From Antedon bifida (lineage: Eukaryota > Echinodermata > Crinoidea > Comatulida > Antedonidae): 64,000 nucleotides of DNA. A program made the position numbers and the translations under genes. This document shows positions 54,094-64,000 of the stretch, one piece after another (positions within the stretch are counted from its first letter, which is position 1; each line of letters opens with the position of its first letter). The stretch spans positions 23,469,665 through 23,533,664 of the forward strand of contig OY727100.1 of the NCBI GenBank assembly GCA_963402885.1. The letters are read 5' to 3'. The notes below the pieces were generated by a model that saw only the letters and a program-made list of their open reading frames with translations, was not told the origin of the DNA and did no database searches.

Positions 54094-55565
54094 CAATGTT
54101 GATCCAACGTTGAAATAACATTGTATTTTTAACTAGTAATTTACGTTAATTTATCAATGTTGATCCAACGTTGAAATAACATTGTCTTTCTAACTAGTAA
54201 TTTACGTTAATTTATCAATGTTGATCCAACATTAAAATCACATTGTATTTTTAACTAGAAATTTACATTAATTTATCAATGTTGATCCAATGTTGAAATA
54301 ACATTGTATTTTCAACTAGAAATTTACGTTAATTTATCAATGTTGATCCAACGTTGAAATAACATTGTATTTTTAACAAGAAATTCACGTTAATTTATCA
54401 ATGTTGATCCAACGTTAAAATAACATTGTATTTCTAACTAGTAATTTACGTTAAATTATCAATGTTGATCCAACATTGAAATAACATTGTATTTTTAACT
54501 AGTAATTTACGTTTGTTTATCAATGTTGATCCAACGTTGAAATAACATTGTATTTTTAACTAGAAATTTACGTTAATTTATTAATGTTGATCCAACGTTG
54601 AAATAACATTGTCTTTCTAACTAGTAATTTACGTTAATTTATCAATGTTGATCCAACGTTGAAATGACATTGTATTTTTAACTAGTAATTTACGTTAATT
54701 TATCAATGTTGATCCAACGTTGAAATAACATTGTATTTTTAACTAGTAATTTACGTTAATTTATCAATGTTGATCCAACGTTGAAATAACATTGTATTTT
54801 TAACTATAGTAATTTACGTTAATTTATCAATGTTGATCCAACGTTGAAATAACATTGTCTTTTATCTAGAAATTTACGTTAATTTATCAATGTTGATCCA
54901 ACGTTGAAATAACATTGTATTTTTAACAAGAAATTTACGTTAATTTATCAATGTTGATCCAACTTTGAAATGACATTGTATTGTTAACTAGTAATTTACG
55001 TTAATTTATCAATGTTGATCCAACCTTGAAATAACATTGTATTTTAACTAGTAATTTACGTTAATTTATCAATGTTGATCCAACGTTGAAATAACATTGT
55101 CTTTCTAACTAGTAATTTACGTTAATTTATCAATGTTGATCATCCAACGTTGAAATAACATTGTATTTTTAACTAGAAATTTACGTTATTTTATCAATGT
55201 TGATACAACGTTGAAATAACATTGTCTTTCTATATAGAAATTTACGTTAATTTATCAATGTTGATCCAACGTTGAAATAACATTGTATTTTTAACAAGAA
55301 ATTTACGTTAATTTATCAATGTTGATCCAACGTTTAAATAACATTGTATTTTTAACTAGTAATTTGCGTTAATTTATCAATGTTGATCCAACGTTGAAAT
55401 AACATTGTATTTTTAACTAGTAATTTACGTTAATTTATCAATGTTGATCCAACGTTGAAATAACATTGTATTTTTAACTAGAAATTTACGTTAATTTATT
55501 AATGTTGATCCAACGTTGAAATAACATTGTCTTTCTAACTAGTAATTTACGTTAATTTATCAATT
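54094..55565. repeat. 61-bp subterminal array, right part, about 24 units
   Basis: Continues the array broken at 50270. Each unit has CAATGTTGATCCAACGTTGA and AACATTGT; variants alternate GTATTTTTAACTAG with GTCTTTCTAACTAG. It ends in a diverged stretch near 55,565-55,680. Confidence 0.95.
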
Positions 55566-55689
55566 CTATTTAATACTTTGGTTAAAATGACATGTTTTTA
55601 ACGTTAATATTAAATAATATGTGTTTAAGTGCGTTCCATTGATGTTTCAACGTTAAATTAACATTATATTTCAGTTGGCGTTTTTTTAT

Positions 55690-56885
55690 CATCCTTGTAA
55701 AACAATAAATGTATGATATAGCTTGATTATTGGTTATTTAGGAATTTTAGATTGGCAAATATTATTGTCTCTGTATAATACAAAAATGTTCTAGCTAGAA
55801 GTTGTGTTGAAAATTGAATGATCCTTTCATGCAAGATCAAATTTCATAAGATAAGAGCTTGTCAATGTCATTGGTTAGTTTCGTTTTGATCAAATTTTGA
55901 AACTGGTGTCAGTTTCAGTTACTTCGACGTAGGCTAGGCCTAGGCCTAGTAGTGGTGTGTAGAAAAAAAAGGCTCATCATTGAAATTGTCAAATAAGTAT
56001 GTTTTCAGGTAGGAAAACAATCTTTTTTATTTGTAATCTACTAATTTATAAGCTTAGAGCTTGACTATTTTACCCTTATCAATAGCTAGCCTCTAGTCTA
56101 GTAGGCCACACATGCATAGCTAGGCTATATAGGTAGTAGCCTATTTTTAAGTAGGCTAGGCAGGCTGCCAAACTGATTTCACTCACTAGGCCTACAGTAG
56201 TGGAAGCATTTAGTATCATGCCTGTCAAGGGCAAACATTTGCCTTGCCAAGGATAACTACAGTACTGTACTTATTATGGTTATAAAATGGTATGTATTAG
56301 GGAACCCGTATTAGGCCTTAGTTCAATTCTTTCTTAATTTATCCAAAGCAAAAGTATATATAAATATAACATTATAATAATTTAATATATAATTAGTTGG
56401 CCTAGCTAGCTTTTTGCTAGGCTGTCTACAGTAGCTGCTAATGCTATTATTAGTATTAATACAGTAGTATACAAACACATGCTAGCCTAGGACGGTTATT
56501 TGTTAAACTCACTCGCTTTCTTTATTTCAGATTGTAGGCCTAGCTAAGGCCCTTAGGCCTATGCCTAGCTAGCTAGAGTACAAAATAATGAAGTACATGA
56601 CTGTATAATCTTTTCTATGTGAATCAAACGAGAAAAATTTAATGGATGATCAATATTTTTATATACAAAAGGTTGGTATTTATAGTTCTTAACTTTAATA
56701 TAATTGAATAAATATTAATACAGTGTTGCAATATTATTTACATAAATTGAATTGATTGCATATTTTACGTGTAAGTGTGAAATGATGTTCTGAATTGAAT
56801 TTTTGTTTATGTACAGTATGATTTTTGAACAATGTGTTAAAGATATAAATTATAATTGAACTGAACAATTTAAAAAAAAAATGTT
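55690..56885. other. Interior of the 10-kb element, no genes seen
   Basis: AT-rich DNA with dense TAGGCCTA/CTAGGCCT palindromes at 55,930-56,570. No transposase-like ORF on either strand. Confidence 0.5.
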
Positions 56886-56889
56886 TTGT

Positions 56890-57163
56890 TGAATATGCCG
56901 TCACTATAGAGTTGTTCACTTTGACCAAAAATTAGAATTTAAAAAATGCATTTGTACCTGAAAAGGGGGACAATTTAAACAAACAATTGGTTTTTGGTTA
57001 AATATACTGTTTATTTTGTATTTTTGTTAAGTGAAATCTTTATTGTTTTTGTTTATTTTCTACGGCAAGTGAATATCTTTGTTAAAATTGCAAAATGGCT
57101 AGGTATTCAAAGTATGATTGTATTAATCTTCATTGTTCATGTTTTTTGGGGACAATAAATCTT
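56890..57163 (+). repeat. Dispersed repeat R2, copy 2, split by a MITE
   Basis: Inverse copy of 5720-6010. It runs up to GGGGACAATAAATCTT and, after the MITE, appears to continue at 58064 (ATAAGTCTTTCAATTAAT), as in the uninterrupted copy. Confidence 0.65.
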
Positions 57164-58063
57164 CGCCGTGGTTAGGATTCTGGCACCGGAACTCAACTGC
57201 CCACCGTTAAGGAATCCGACACGCTATTGCGCATGCCCAGAGCGAAGTAATTATAGCTTGCACTAGTGCCACAGACCGCACACACCACCACCACACCGCA
57301 CCGAAAGTCGGAGTGTTAACTAGGGATTTACTGTGGCGTTTACTGTAGCCTATTTAGTCGTCGGGCGAGGGAGCGATGGATTAAACTTGGCCTAGGCCAT
57401 ACATGAATTAATAATTAAAATACGACTACGCCACGCGTTAAAATAATTATGATATTTTTTAAGAATCAGTATCTATCTAAGAATCGTAATTCTGTATTTT
57501 TATTAGACAGAGGAAGTATGATCGTTCGGAACGGGAGAAAAACACAGGCCTGCCCTAGTGTCATAACGCTTGTATTGCGTATTTTAAGAAATGTACGAAA
57601 GTGAATAGCGTAGCGTTGTGACCCCGACTTCCGGGCCGAAAAACAGTTCTGTTTTTTCACATCCGCGCGGCGGCTGCTGTCAACAATTAAATCAACTTGT
57701 ATTGCATGTTATCTTGTTACGTACAGTATAGTGCGTTATATGAAATCTTTTATTTTGTACTTGAAAAATCATAAAACTGGTTATGTAATTATAATTATTC
57801 ATAATTATATGAAGTTTATATATTTATTACAAAATAAATAGGTCCACTGGTCACATCTACTACTGGTAGGCCTAAAAAAGGCCTACTAGTAGTATTATTC
57901 AGTAGGCATCTAGGCTAGTTCGCCGTGGCGCAGCTATTAAATGATCCATCGCTGTACGTTAGTATGGAGTCGCCGATTACCTCGCTCTGGGCATGCGCAA
58001 TAGCGTGTCGGATTCCCTAACGCTGGGCAGTTGAGTTCCGGTGCCGGAATCCTAACCACGGCG
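57164..58063. mobile_element. Mutator-like MITE with long TIRs
   Basis: The terminal inverted repeats are about 85 bp, starting CGCCGTGGTTAGGATTC at 57164 and the reverse complement ending at 58063, with a few mismatches. The flanks ATAAATCTT (57155-57163) and ATAAGTCTT (58064-58072) form a 9-bp target duplication with one mismatch. Long TIRs plus a 9-bp duplication are typical of Mutator-like elements. No transposase. Comparison with R2 copy 1 gives the empty site. Confidence 0.8.
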
Positions 58064-59074
58064 ATAAGTCTTTCAATTAATTTTTTACTGTATTATTTTT
58101 GTTTAAAACTACAGTAACTTGATTGAATTTGTTTCAGGTTTGGAAAAATGATATTTCCACACTTTTGGAAAGCATAGGACAATGTCAACACAAGAATCGA
58201 GGCAACTGTTTATTGACTAATCGGAACAATGCAATTACAGTATTGTGTTATTGCCATTTCATTTGGACTTCTGCAACATTAGCACAAGGCACCTGTGACG
58301 TGTGTTGTATTTATTGTGTTTTACTGTAATCAGCCAATATTTATAGTTATTCAATCATGTTAGTTGGCAAACATATTACAAACTGGTTATTAGTATATTT
58401 TTTATACTTAACTTTGGTACCTGAGAACTGTCAGTGAGGATGTACATTAGTTGATTGTTGCTTGGATTTTGCCTGATGATTTGATAACACCTGATTAAAT
58501 GTTATTTTATGTTTTTATAGAAATTAAAGATTAGTAAGATATACAGTATTTATAAAATGTCTCTATTGATGGATTCTGCGACGTAACAGTATACTTTACT
58601 ACCAACTACTTTAAAACCGTTGATTCAAATTGGATATAGTAATTCAACAAATCAATTACCATTGAAAATATGCCAGATTTCAGCTTGATTTATTTTGGTT
58701 GTGTTACTATAAGCTGTTCTTCTATTAACTAAACCATTGCTATGTTAAATTAATGTTGATAATGTCTATGTTGAATCACGGTAAAAATGTGTTTACACTA
58801 AATCAACGTTGATCTGTATACGTTGATTAAACGTTATTTTTTCTACCTTGAATTTGGTTGATTACTCTACAATGGATCAACGTTGATATTTTTTAAAATT
58901 TAAACTTTAATTCAACAGTTTTTCAGCGTTATTTCAATGTTTGCGGATAATGTTGAATTAACTTTAATATTTCAACATTGAATCAAAGTTGATAATTTCA
59001 ACGTTAAATCTATGTTGAAATTTACGTTGATGCAAATTTTCATTTCAACTTAATTATTACGTTGTTTCAACGTT

Positions 59075-59690
59075 AATAATTTCAACATTGAATCAACATT
59101 GATAATTTCAACGTAGACATTTTAACGTTGTTTCAACGTTGATAATTTCTATGTTGATTCAACGTTGACATTTACGTTGAGGCAAACTTTCATTTTCAAC
59201 CATTTTTTCAACGTTATTTCAACGTTACCTATTTTAACGTTGTTTCAACGTTGATAATTTCTATGTTGATTCAACGTTGACATTTACGTTGAGGCAAACT
59301 TTCATTTTCAACCATTTTTTCAACGTTATTTCAACGTTACCTATTTTAACGTTGTTTCAACGTTGATAATTTCTATGTTGATTCAACGTTGACATTTAAG
59401 TTGAGGCAAACTTTCATTTTCAACCATTTTTTCAACGTTATTTCAACGTTACTTATTTGAACGTTGTTTCAACGTTGATAATTTCTATGTTGATTCAACG
59501 TTGACATTTACGTTGAGGCAAACTTTCATTTTCAACCATTTTTTCAACGTTATTTCAACGTTACCTATTTTAACGTTGTTTCAACGTTGATAATTTCTAT
59601 GTTGATTCAACGTTGACATTTACGTTGAGGCAAACTTTCATTTTCAACCACTTTTTCAACGTTATTTCAACGTTTGCAGATAACGTTGAA
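59075..59690. repeat. 112-bp subterminal array, right end, about 5 units
   Basis: Units carry TTGAGGCAAACTTTCATTTT (at 59,177, 59,289, 59,401, 59,513 and 59,625 approximately), followed by several AACGTT palindromes. The flank 58,740-59,075 holds diverged copies of the same motifs. Confidence 0.92.
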
Positions 59691-60159
59691 ATAACGTTAA
59701 TTCAACCAATTTTTGCCCACTGGGTGGTAACATTATACCATGTTACAGTAGGAACAGCTCCACTGCTATCTGGTACAATGTTACATGTTATTCTTGCTTC
59801 AGATCCTTCAGCTACATATATGTCATCAGCAGTCACTGTTACAGCAGAACATTTTCGTAAGACTAAATTTTGTTAAACAAAAAAGTAATGGTTGATCAAC
59901 CAATAAATGGATTAATTTTATTTTAACAACCCGATATGGGCAACTTTCCACAATTGTATATTGAGGAAAATGCTGTGATCTATTAGTATTTGTAAGAATT
60001 ATGTTTTAAACTACTGTACAACATTATACATTAAAGTATACCAGTATTCAATTGTTAATGTTATAAAAAAAAAATACAAATTTGACCATATTCGATTATA
60101 CTTACAGCATAAAAGAAAGAGATGCAAATAAATATCCTGCCTTGATAGCATTATCCACA

Positions 60160-60671
60160 ATTCAATTACTCGTGTATCTTAAGTTGGGAAAAAATGTAAC
60201 GTTAACGATGTTTAGATAACTTAATATAAATAATTATCCAACAAATACATAGTGTTTTAACCACGTTTCAACATAGGTAGTGTACAGGATTGTAATGGTG
60301 CTGCACAAGACTAGCACAAATAAGAATTTAGTGGGAAAGTCCCTGGTGCGATACCAGTCAGTAATGTCTATCTAAACATATAATACCTTATTGCTGGTGA
60401 TTCGTCTAGTATTTCATATTTCGTTGAAAGGCTGTTTCATTGCCGTAAATTTAAAACAAACCGATGCCGGAAGCGAAAATAAACCGTTCTTTAGTACTAC
60501 AAAGAATTATTTTCCTTCAACGTAAGTTTATTACAAAATACTTTTGGACCGTACACAAAGTTCGCACCAATTTGGTCGTCATTTGCACAAAATATTAAGT
60601 CCATCCCTATCAAGGAAGTACCTTATTGTAATGCAAAAGGTTAAGGTATATCAGTAGGCAAACATAACAGC
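60160..60671 (-). promoter_or_regulatory. 5' flank of gene E
   Basis: Same ordered blocks as in gene C (one AAAGTTCGCACCAATTTGG block). It breaks off at about 60,671, where other copies continue with CAACAATAACTCAAGTATC. Confidence 0.4.
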
Positions 60672-60710
60672 AGGTTTTTGCTGAAACCGCTAACATAATG
60701 CCATTTTTAA
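60672..60710 (-). pseudogene. Gene F relic: truncated stalk exon
   Basis: Read on - after an acceptor-like TTTACAG, it encodes KNGIMLAVSAKT, matching KNSIMSTV.AKT of the family's stalk exon. It is cut off at the rearrangement point and stands alone, so it marks a further, deleted family copy. Confidence 0.6.
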
Positions 60711-60717
60711 CTGTAAA

Positions 60718-61640
60718 GCCTGGTTTCCTGTCGACGTAAGAACACCACTTTTATTGCGACTACGTCGATTTGTCGTAAGAAATGCGGAAACCGATTACGA
60801 TCGAAAATTTATAAAATCGACGCAACGTAAGAAAAATGGTAACGACAAACGATTTTACAGGAAACCGATGACCTAACACTATTGTTGCGTTACATTTTTA
60901 CGATTTTACAGGAAACCGGGATTTTTGATCTTACGCTTGAATGAACGCATGAACTTGAAGTCAAATTTCGTAGAGACGTAAGCGCAATCGTGACAAGCAA
61001 CCAATGAGCGACGTTATGAACGAGAGTTATGACGTAATGTGTATGACCTTATAGTGAAATAAAGCCGGAAAATAACAACATTTGTATGTATTTACTACTA
61101 TAATTTTAGTCCACTTTACGATTTTGTACATACTTTACAAATGCACAGTAGTTTCAATATAATAATGCTCTAATCAGGGAGTTTACAACTCATATCAAAA
61201 TATAATACTCTTTATGGACGTGCAATAAACAATCAGCATTTCAAAGGAACCGACATTCTTCTGTTCTCTTTGCCGGTAGAAACGTCGCGAAAATGAACAT
61301 TTGCAACAAGATAAACTTTCTCTTCTTCAATTCTTTCTAAATCTGTTCTCTTCTTTGTCGTCTTCTTCGCAACATCCTATAGCAGGTTATTATCTTTGCT
61401 AGATCTTTACTAATCATCTTTTATTACCAGCCTGGGCTATCTACTGAAAATAATATGTTGGTGTGCTGCACTGACATTGCTGCTGATTAGCTACAGGTAC
61501 AATAACAAAATTCAACATTTCGCGCGAAAAATGATAAAACCCGCTCTAAAAAGAAACACCAATCAGAGATATTGTTTCAAATACGTCATAAATCGACTTA
61601 CGAAAAAAATTTCAACTTTTGTAACAACACTAAAATCGAC
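60718..61640. other. Repeat-like interval with GGAAACC and TCGACGTAAG motifs
   Basis: CTGGTTTCCTGTCGACGTAAG and several TTTTACAGGAAACCG copies in both orientations suggest a degraded inverted-repeat element. Ends and target duplication could not be fixed. No gene found. Confidence 0.4.
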
Positions 61641-61800
61641 GTAACCATACGTATGGGCGGCCATTAGGGCCAAAATAGACAAACGTTGCCGTACGAACAA
61701 TTCCGCTCCCGTAAGGCAAACTAATGGCGTTAAAGACATAATTCCTCGAGTGACAAACAAATATTGCCGTACGGACACACAAACACATTGCCGTATGGTT

Positions 61801-61936
61801 AAATTGGCGTAAGGACCAAAATTGGCGTAAGGACAAAAATTGGCGTAAGGACAAAAATTGGCGTAAGGACAAAAATTGCCGAAAGGACAAAATTGCCGAA
61901 AGGACAAAAATTGGCGTAAGGACAAATTGGCGTACA
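61801..61936. repeat. 18-bp minisatellite (GGCGTAAGGACAAAAATT), about 7 units
   Basis: Tandem copies of ATTGGCGTAAGGACAAAA with variants (CCGAAAGG). The open frames on - are by-products of the repeat. Confidence 0.85.
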
Positions 61937-62189
61937 GTCTAACTAAATATAAACGTTGAGGGCAGCATAGTATTTTAAAACAACGTGACTGAAACCACTC
62001 TGTGTCCAGTCCTGCTGGGGAATAAAAACATAATCATGGAAGGCTTGTGTCAAGCTAGCCAACAATAAGCCAGCCGACAATAAGCCAGCCCACTTTTATT
62101 TTTTCCAGCCAACAATAACTATGAAACGCCGTTTGTGTATTTTTTACATTTTCAGTGTTACTTATGGTTTTTATGGTATTAGAAATTAA

Positions 62190-62530
62190 ATATTTGTGAG
62201 AAAACGGCGGATTGTTCCTGGGAGTCACTTGGTGGGATTATACTAGAGGGTACCTCCCTCCGTAGTCGTCCAGTATAAGTTAGAGTAGCTAGATCGCTGG
62301 TTCCGTTTACTCGGCATTTATCTTTTAAATCTGAGTATATATAATGTATATAATATGTATTTCACTATAATATTAAAAATCGTAATTGAGTTACACTCAG
62401 ATTTAAAAGATAAATGTAAACGGGACTAGTGGTCCTACTCTAACATCTGGACGACTAAGGAGGTACCCCAGTATAATTATATAAATAAGTGACTACCAGG
62501 AGCAATCCGCCGTTGTTTTCTCACAAATAC
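62190..62530. mobile_element. Foldback element with arms of about 140 bp
   Basis: The left arm from ATTTGTGAGAAAACGGCGG pairs with the right arm ending CCGTTGTTTTCTCACAAAT. Inside, GGAGGTACC and ACGACT blocks pair across a short loop near 62,348-62,395. A third partial right arm follows at about 62,535-62,690. No ORF. Confidence 0.75.
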
Positions 62531-62690
62531 AGTATTGAATTTCACTATAAAATTAAAAATCGTAATTGAGTTACACTCAGATTTAAAAGATGAGGGCTGA
62601 GTAAACGGGACCAGTGGCCATACTATAACTTATACTGGACGACTACGGAGGGAGGTACCCTAATATAATCCCATGCTTTTACTGACCTTT

Positions 62691-63689
62691 GACCCAAAAA
62701 TGAATGAGTTGTCGCACGATTTGATTGAGGTATGTTCAATGTAACATACTATTTTTAAGTTTTGTATTCTTATTTTTAACCGATTTATGTTTGATTTACG
62801 CGAATTTTATACCAAATTCACTTTTTAATTTTATTTTTTTTAAGAGAGAGAAGAGAGAGAGTGAAAGTGATAAGGTTACACTTCAGAGTCAATGGTTTTG
62901 GCTAACTCAATTTTGCTTATATGTATAATAATGTTTTTCTTTTATATAACTTTAATTTTGCATGCCACTACTATAACCATTTTTATATTTTAAATAGATT
63001 AGAAAAAAAAAGGGAAACAGAGGGATGTAATATAATGATATACTTTTATAATTAAGAAATCAACCTTTGTATTAGAATTCAATAAGTTCACAAACTTGGC
63101 CCAGAAAGTCCAGAGGAGAGTTTGTCCAGATGTTTTAAAAGTCCATTTAGTTTATAATTGAACCCCTAAAGAAAACACTTAGCTTAACCTTACGACCTCT
63201 CCCCTCGTTAAACCAGGAGAGATTGACACTATTTAAGTACAGATTTGACAGTGTTATCCATCATTGAAATACCTTATTATACCGTTAATCACTTCTACTT
63301 AAACACCCCTGGATTAACTTAGGACCAATCATTAGCTCCATAAATGATGTAATTGACATATGCTAATGAACTGAGCCAATATACCCACAAGTTTCAGAAG
63401 AGCCCAGACACACCTCACAGCCACTTCTCCAGAAGCAGACCTACACACTCACACCTCACCGACAGCATCACCTAATCCTCTGTTCCTTATAGTTGTATAT
63501 TGTACTGAATCATTATTGTATCATCAAGTATTATTGAATAAAAAATATATGTGTTACTACAGTCAAGCGAGTAGAGTTTTCATTACAAGTCAGAAACCTC
63601 ATAACACTATATTACAATATGGCCCAATCCCATCATGACAGACGATAACCTCAGATCCCTGTGAACTATATTGTGAACTTCTTTCTGAT
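62691..63689. other. Interval without recognised genes
   Basis: T-rich DNA, a GAGAGA patch near 62,845, and a stretch at 63,360-63,610 with CACACC-rich sequence and AATAAAAAATATAT that might be part of an LTR or a 3' UTR. Nothing firm. Confidence 0.35.
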
Positions 63690-63845
63690 GTTCTTTAGAT
63701 ACAAAATGAAGATACTAATGCAAACATTATTGTTTTAGGTGATTTCAATGGTAAAATTGAAAATAACATCACACAAGGAGATGATAATTATAATGGTAAT
63801 GGTCTACTAAATTTTTGCGAGGATAGTAACCTTACAATATTAAAG
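63690..63845 (+). mobile_element. LINE endonuclease fragment
   Basis: The + frame encodes DTNANIIVLGDFNGKIENN, then GLLNFCEDSNLTIL. IIVLGDFN is the conserved catalytic GDFN motif of LINE apurinic-type endonucleases. It ends abruptly where R3 begins at about 63,846. Confidence 0.8.
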
Positions 63846-64000
63846 CCCCCTTCCCTACGTTTTTTAGATCTAATTTAACATCACAAACTATATTTAATGT
63901 AAAAATAATACTATATGGTCCTATTGCGATAATTTTTTTCGTCTTTAAACGGTTAAAAATGTGAAAAATAAGTCGATTCTAATAATTATAGCGGCCCGCT
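63846..64000 (+). repeat. Dispersed repeat R3, copy 2
   Basis: Matches 42828-42990 (CCTACGTTTTTTAGATCTAA, TGGTCCTATTGCGATAA). It interrupts or replaces the LINE downstream of the GDFN motif and runs to the window edge. Confidence 0.6.

Larger units (their letters stand above)
49633..59724. mobile_element. 10.1-kb DNA element with 11-bp TIRs, inserted in gene E
   Basis: The ends are CCCAGTGGGCA (49633-49643) and its exact reverse complement TGCCCACTGGG (59714-59724), flanked by TG on both sides (49631-49632 and 59725-59726). The intact sequence in B-D at this site has a single TG. Behind the termini lie arrays rich in CAACGTTG, in different arrangement at the two ends. I find no transposase ORF, so it must be mobilised in trans. 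Much of its length comes from later insertions (50271-54093 and 57164-58063). A 2-bp target duplication is known for ISL2EU/IS4EU-type and some CACTA-type elements; the superfamily is undecided. Confidence 0.85.
45943..60151 (-). pseudogene. Gene E: three-Ig receptor split by a 10-kb transposon in its first Ig exon
   Basis: Exons (- strand): signal 60106-60151, Ig1 in two parts 59727-59862 and 49424-49632, Ig2 48730-48984, Ig3 47972-48238, stalk 46859-46915, TM 46521-46642, linker 46257-46301, tail 45943-46068. The two Ig1 parts sum to 345 nt, exactly the length of this exon in B, C and D, with one TG target copy counted. No other lesion is seen: splice sites and frames are intact and the tail is like that of gene C. 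The insertion lies between the core Trp region and the rest of Ig1 and would ruin the domain unless the element is spliced or excised. So E is a very recent loss, or an insertion polymorphism in one haplotype. The Ig1 acceptor is TTTAG rather than TTCAG. Confidence 0.85.

Noticed and set aside
49780..55565. CRISPR-like regular spacing
   Set aside because: The 61-bp units are whole tandem repeats without unique spacers and the genome is eukaryotic.
61563..61925. ORFs on - with FCPYAN or SLRQF repeats
   Set aside because: Produced by the 18-bp minisatellite; no gene features.
63090..63610. Possible LTR (AATAAA-like signal, CACACC-rich stretch, end at ATAACA)
   Set aside because: No second copy in the window, no clear TG start, and no primer-binding site I can support.

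Overview
The window looks like animal nuclear DNA: AT-rich, genes split into short exons with GT-AG introns, immunoglobulin (Ig) superfamily receptors with tyrosine-motif tails, and several eukaryotic transposon classes. The abundance of TAGGCCTA-type short palindromes and the Ig receptor content fit an invertebrate deuterostome, perhaps an echinoderm. That placement is my inference and was not tested by any search.

Region 1 (1-12,700, + strand) holds the 3' part of one receptor-type gene. A broken LINE lies at its left edge. Four homologous transmembrane (TM) exons of identical phase follow, then microexons, an acidic tail exon, an Ig-domain exon placed after the TM exons, and two tail exons. 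The tail carries an ITIM (LTYADL) and an ITSM-like motif (TPYASI), in an order and spacing that recall vertebrate SIRP tails.

Region 2 (12,700-21,400) is mostly non-genic. It has a 260-400 bp tandem repeat, a 24-bp minisatellite of about 53 copies that runs in frame into a LINE endonuclease fragment, the 3' end of that LINE, and a possible degenerate hammerhead ribozyme.

Region 3 (21,400-60,700, - strand) is a tandem cluster of one receptor family. Gene A (21.4-23.0 kb) keeps only stalk, TM and tail exons. Genes B (27.3-32.8), C (34.0-38.0) and D (39.3-44.8) each assemble by eye into a complete 8-exon reading frame of 424, 420 and 443 aa: signal peptide, three Ig domains, stalk, TM, linker and an ITAM/ITIM-like tail. 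Gene E (45.9-60.2) has the same plan, but its first Ig exon is split by a 10,092-bp DNA element with 11-bp perfect terminal inverted repeats and a 2-bp TG target duplication. Without the insert the exon has exactly the family length of 345 nt. B+C and D+E are two copies of one gene-pair unit of about 12 kb. A stalk-exon relic (F) lies at 60.7 kb.

The 10-kb element is itself a nest: 61-bp and 112-bp subterminal arrays rich in CAACGTTG, an LTR retrotransposon that has lost gag-protease but has identical LTR segments, and a dispersed repeat split by a Mutator-like MITE. Region 4 (60,700-64,000) is repeat-rich and ends in a LINE endonuclease fragment.

Taken together, one gene with an inhibitory-type tail faces a tandem family with ITAM-like tails. 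This suggests, by inference only, a locus of cell-surface recognition receptors of the paired or allorecognition kind.
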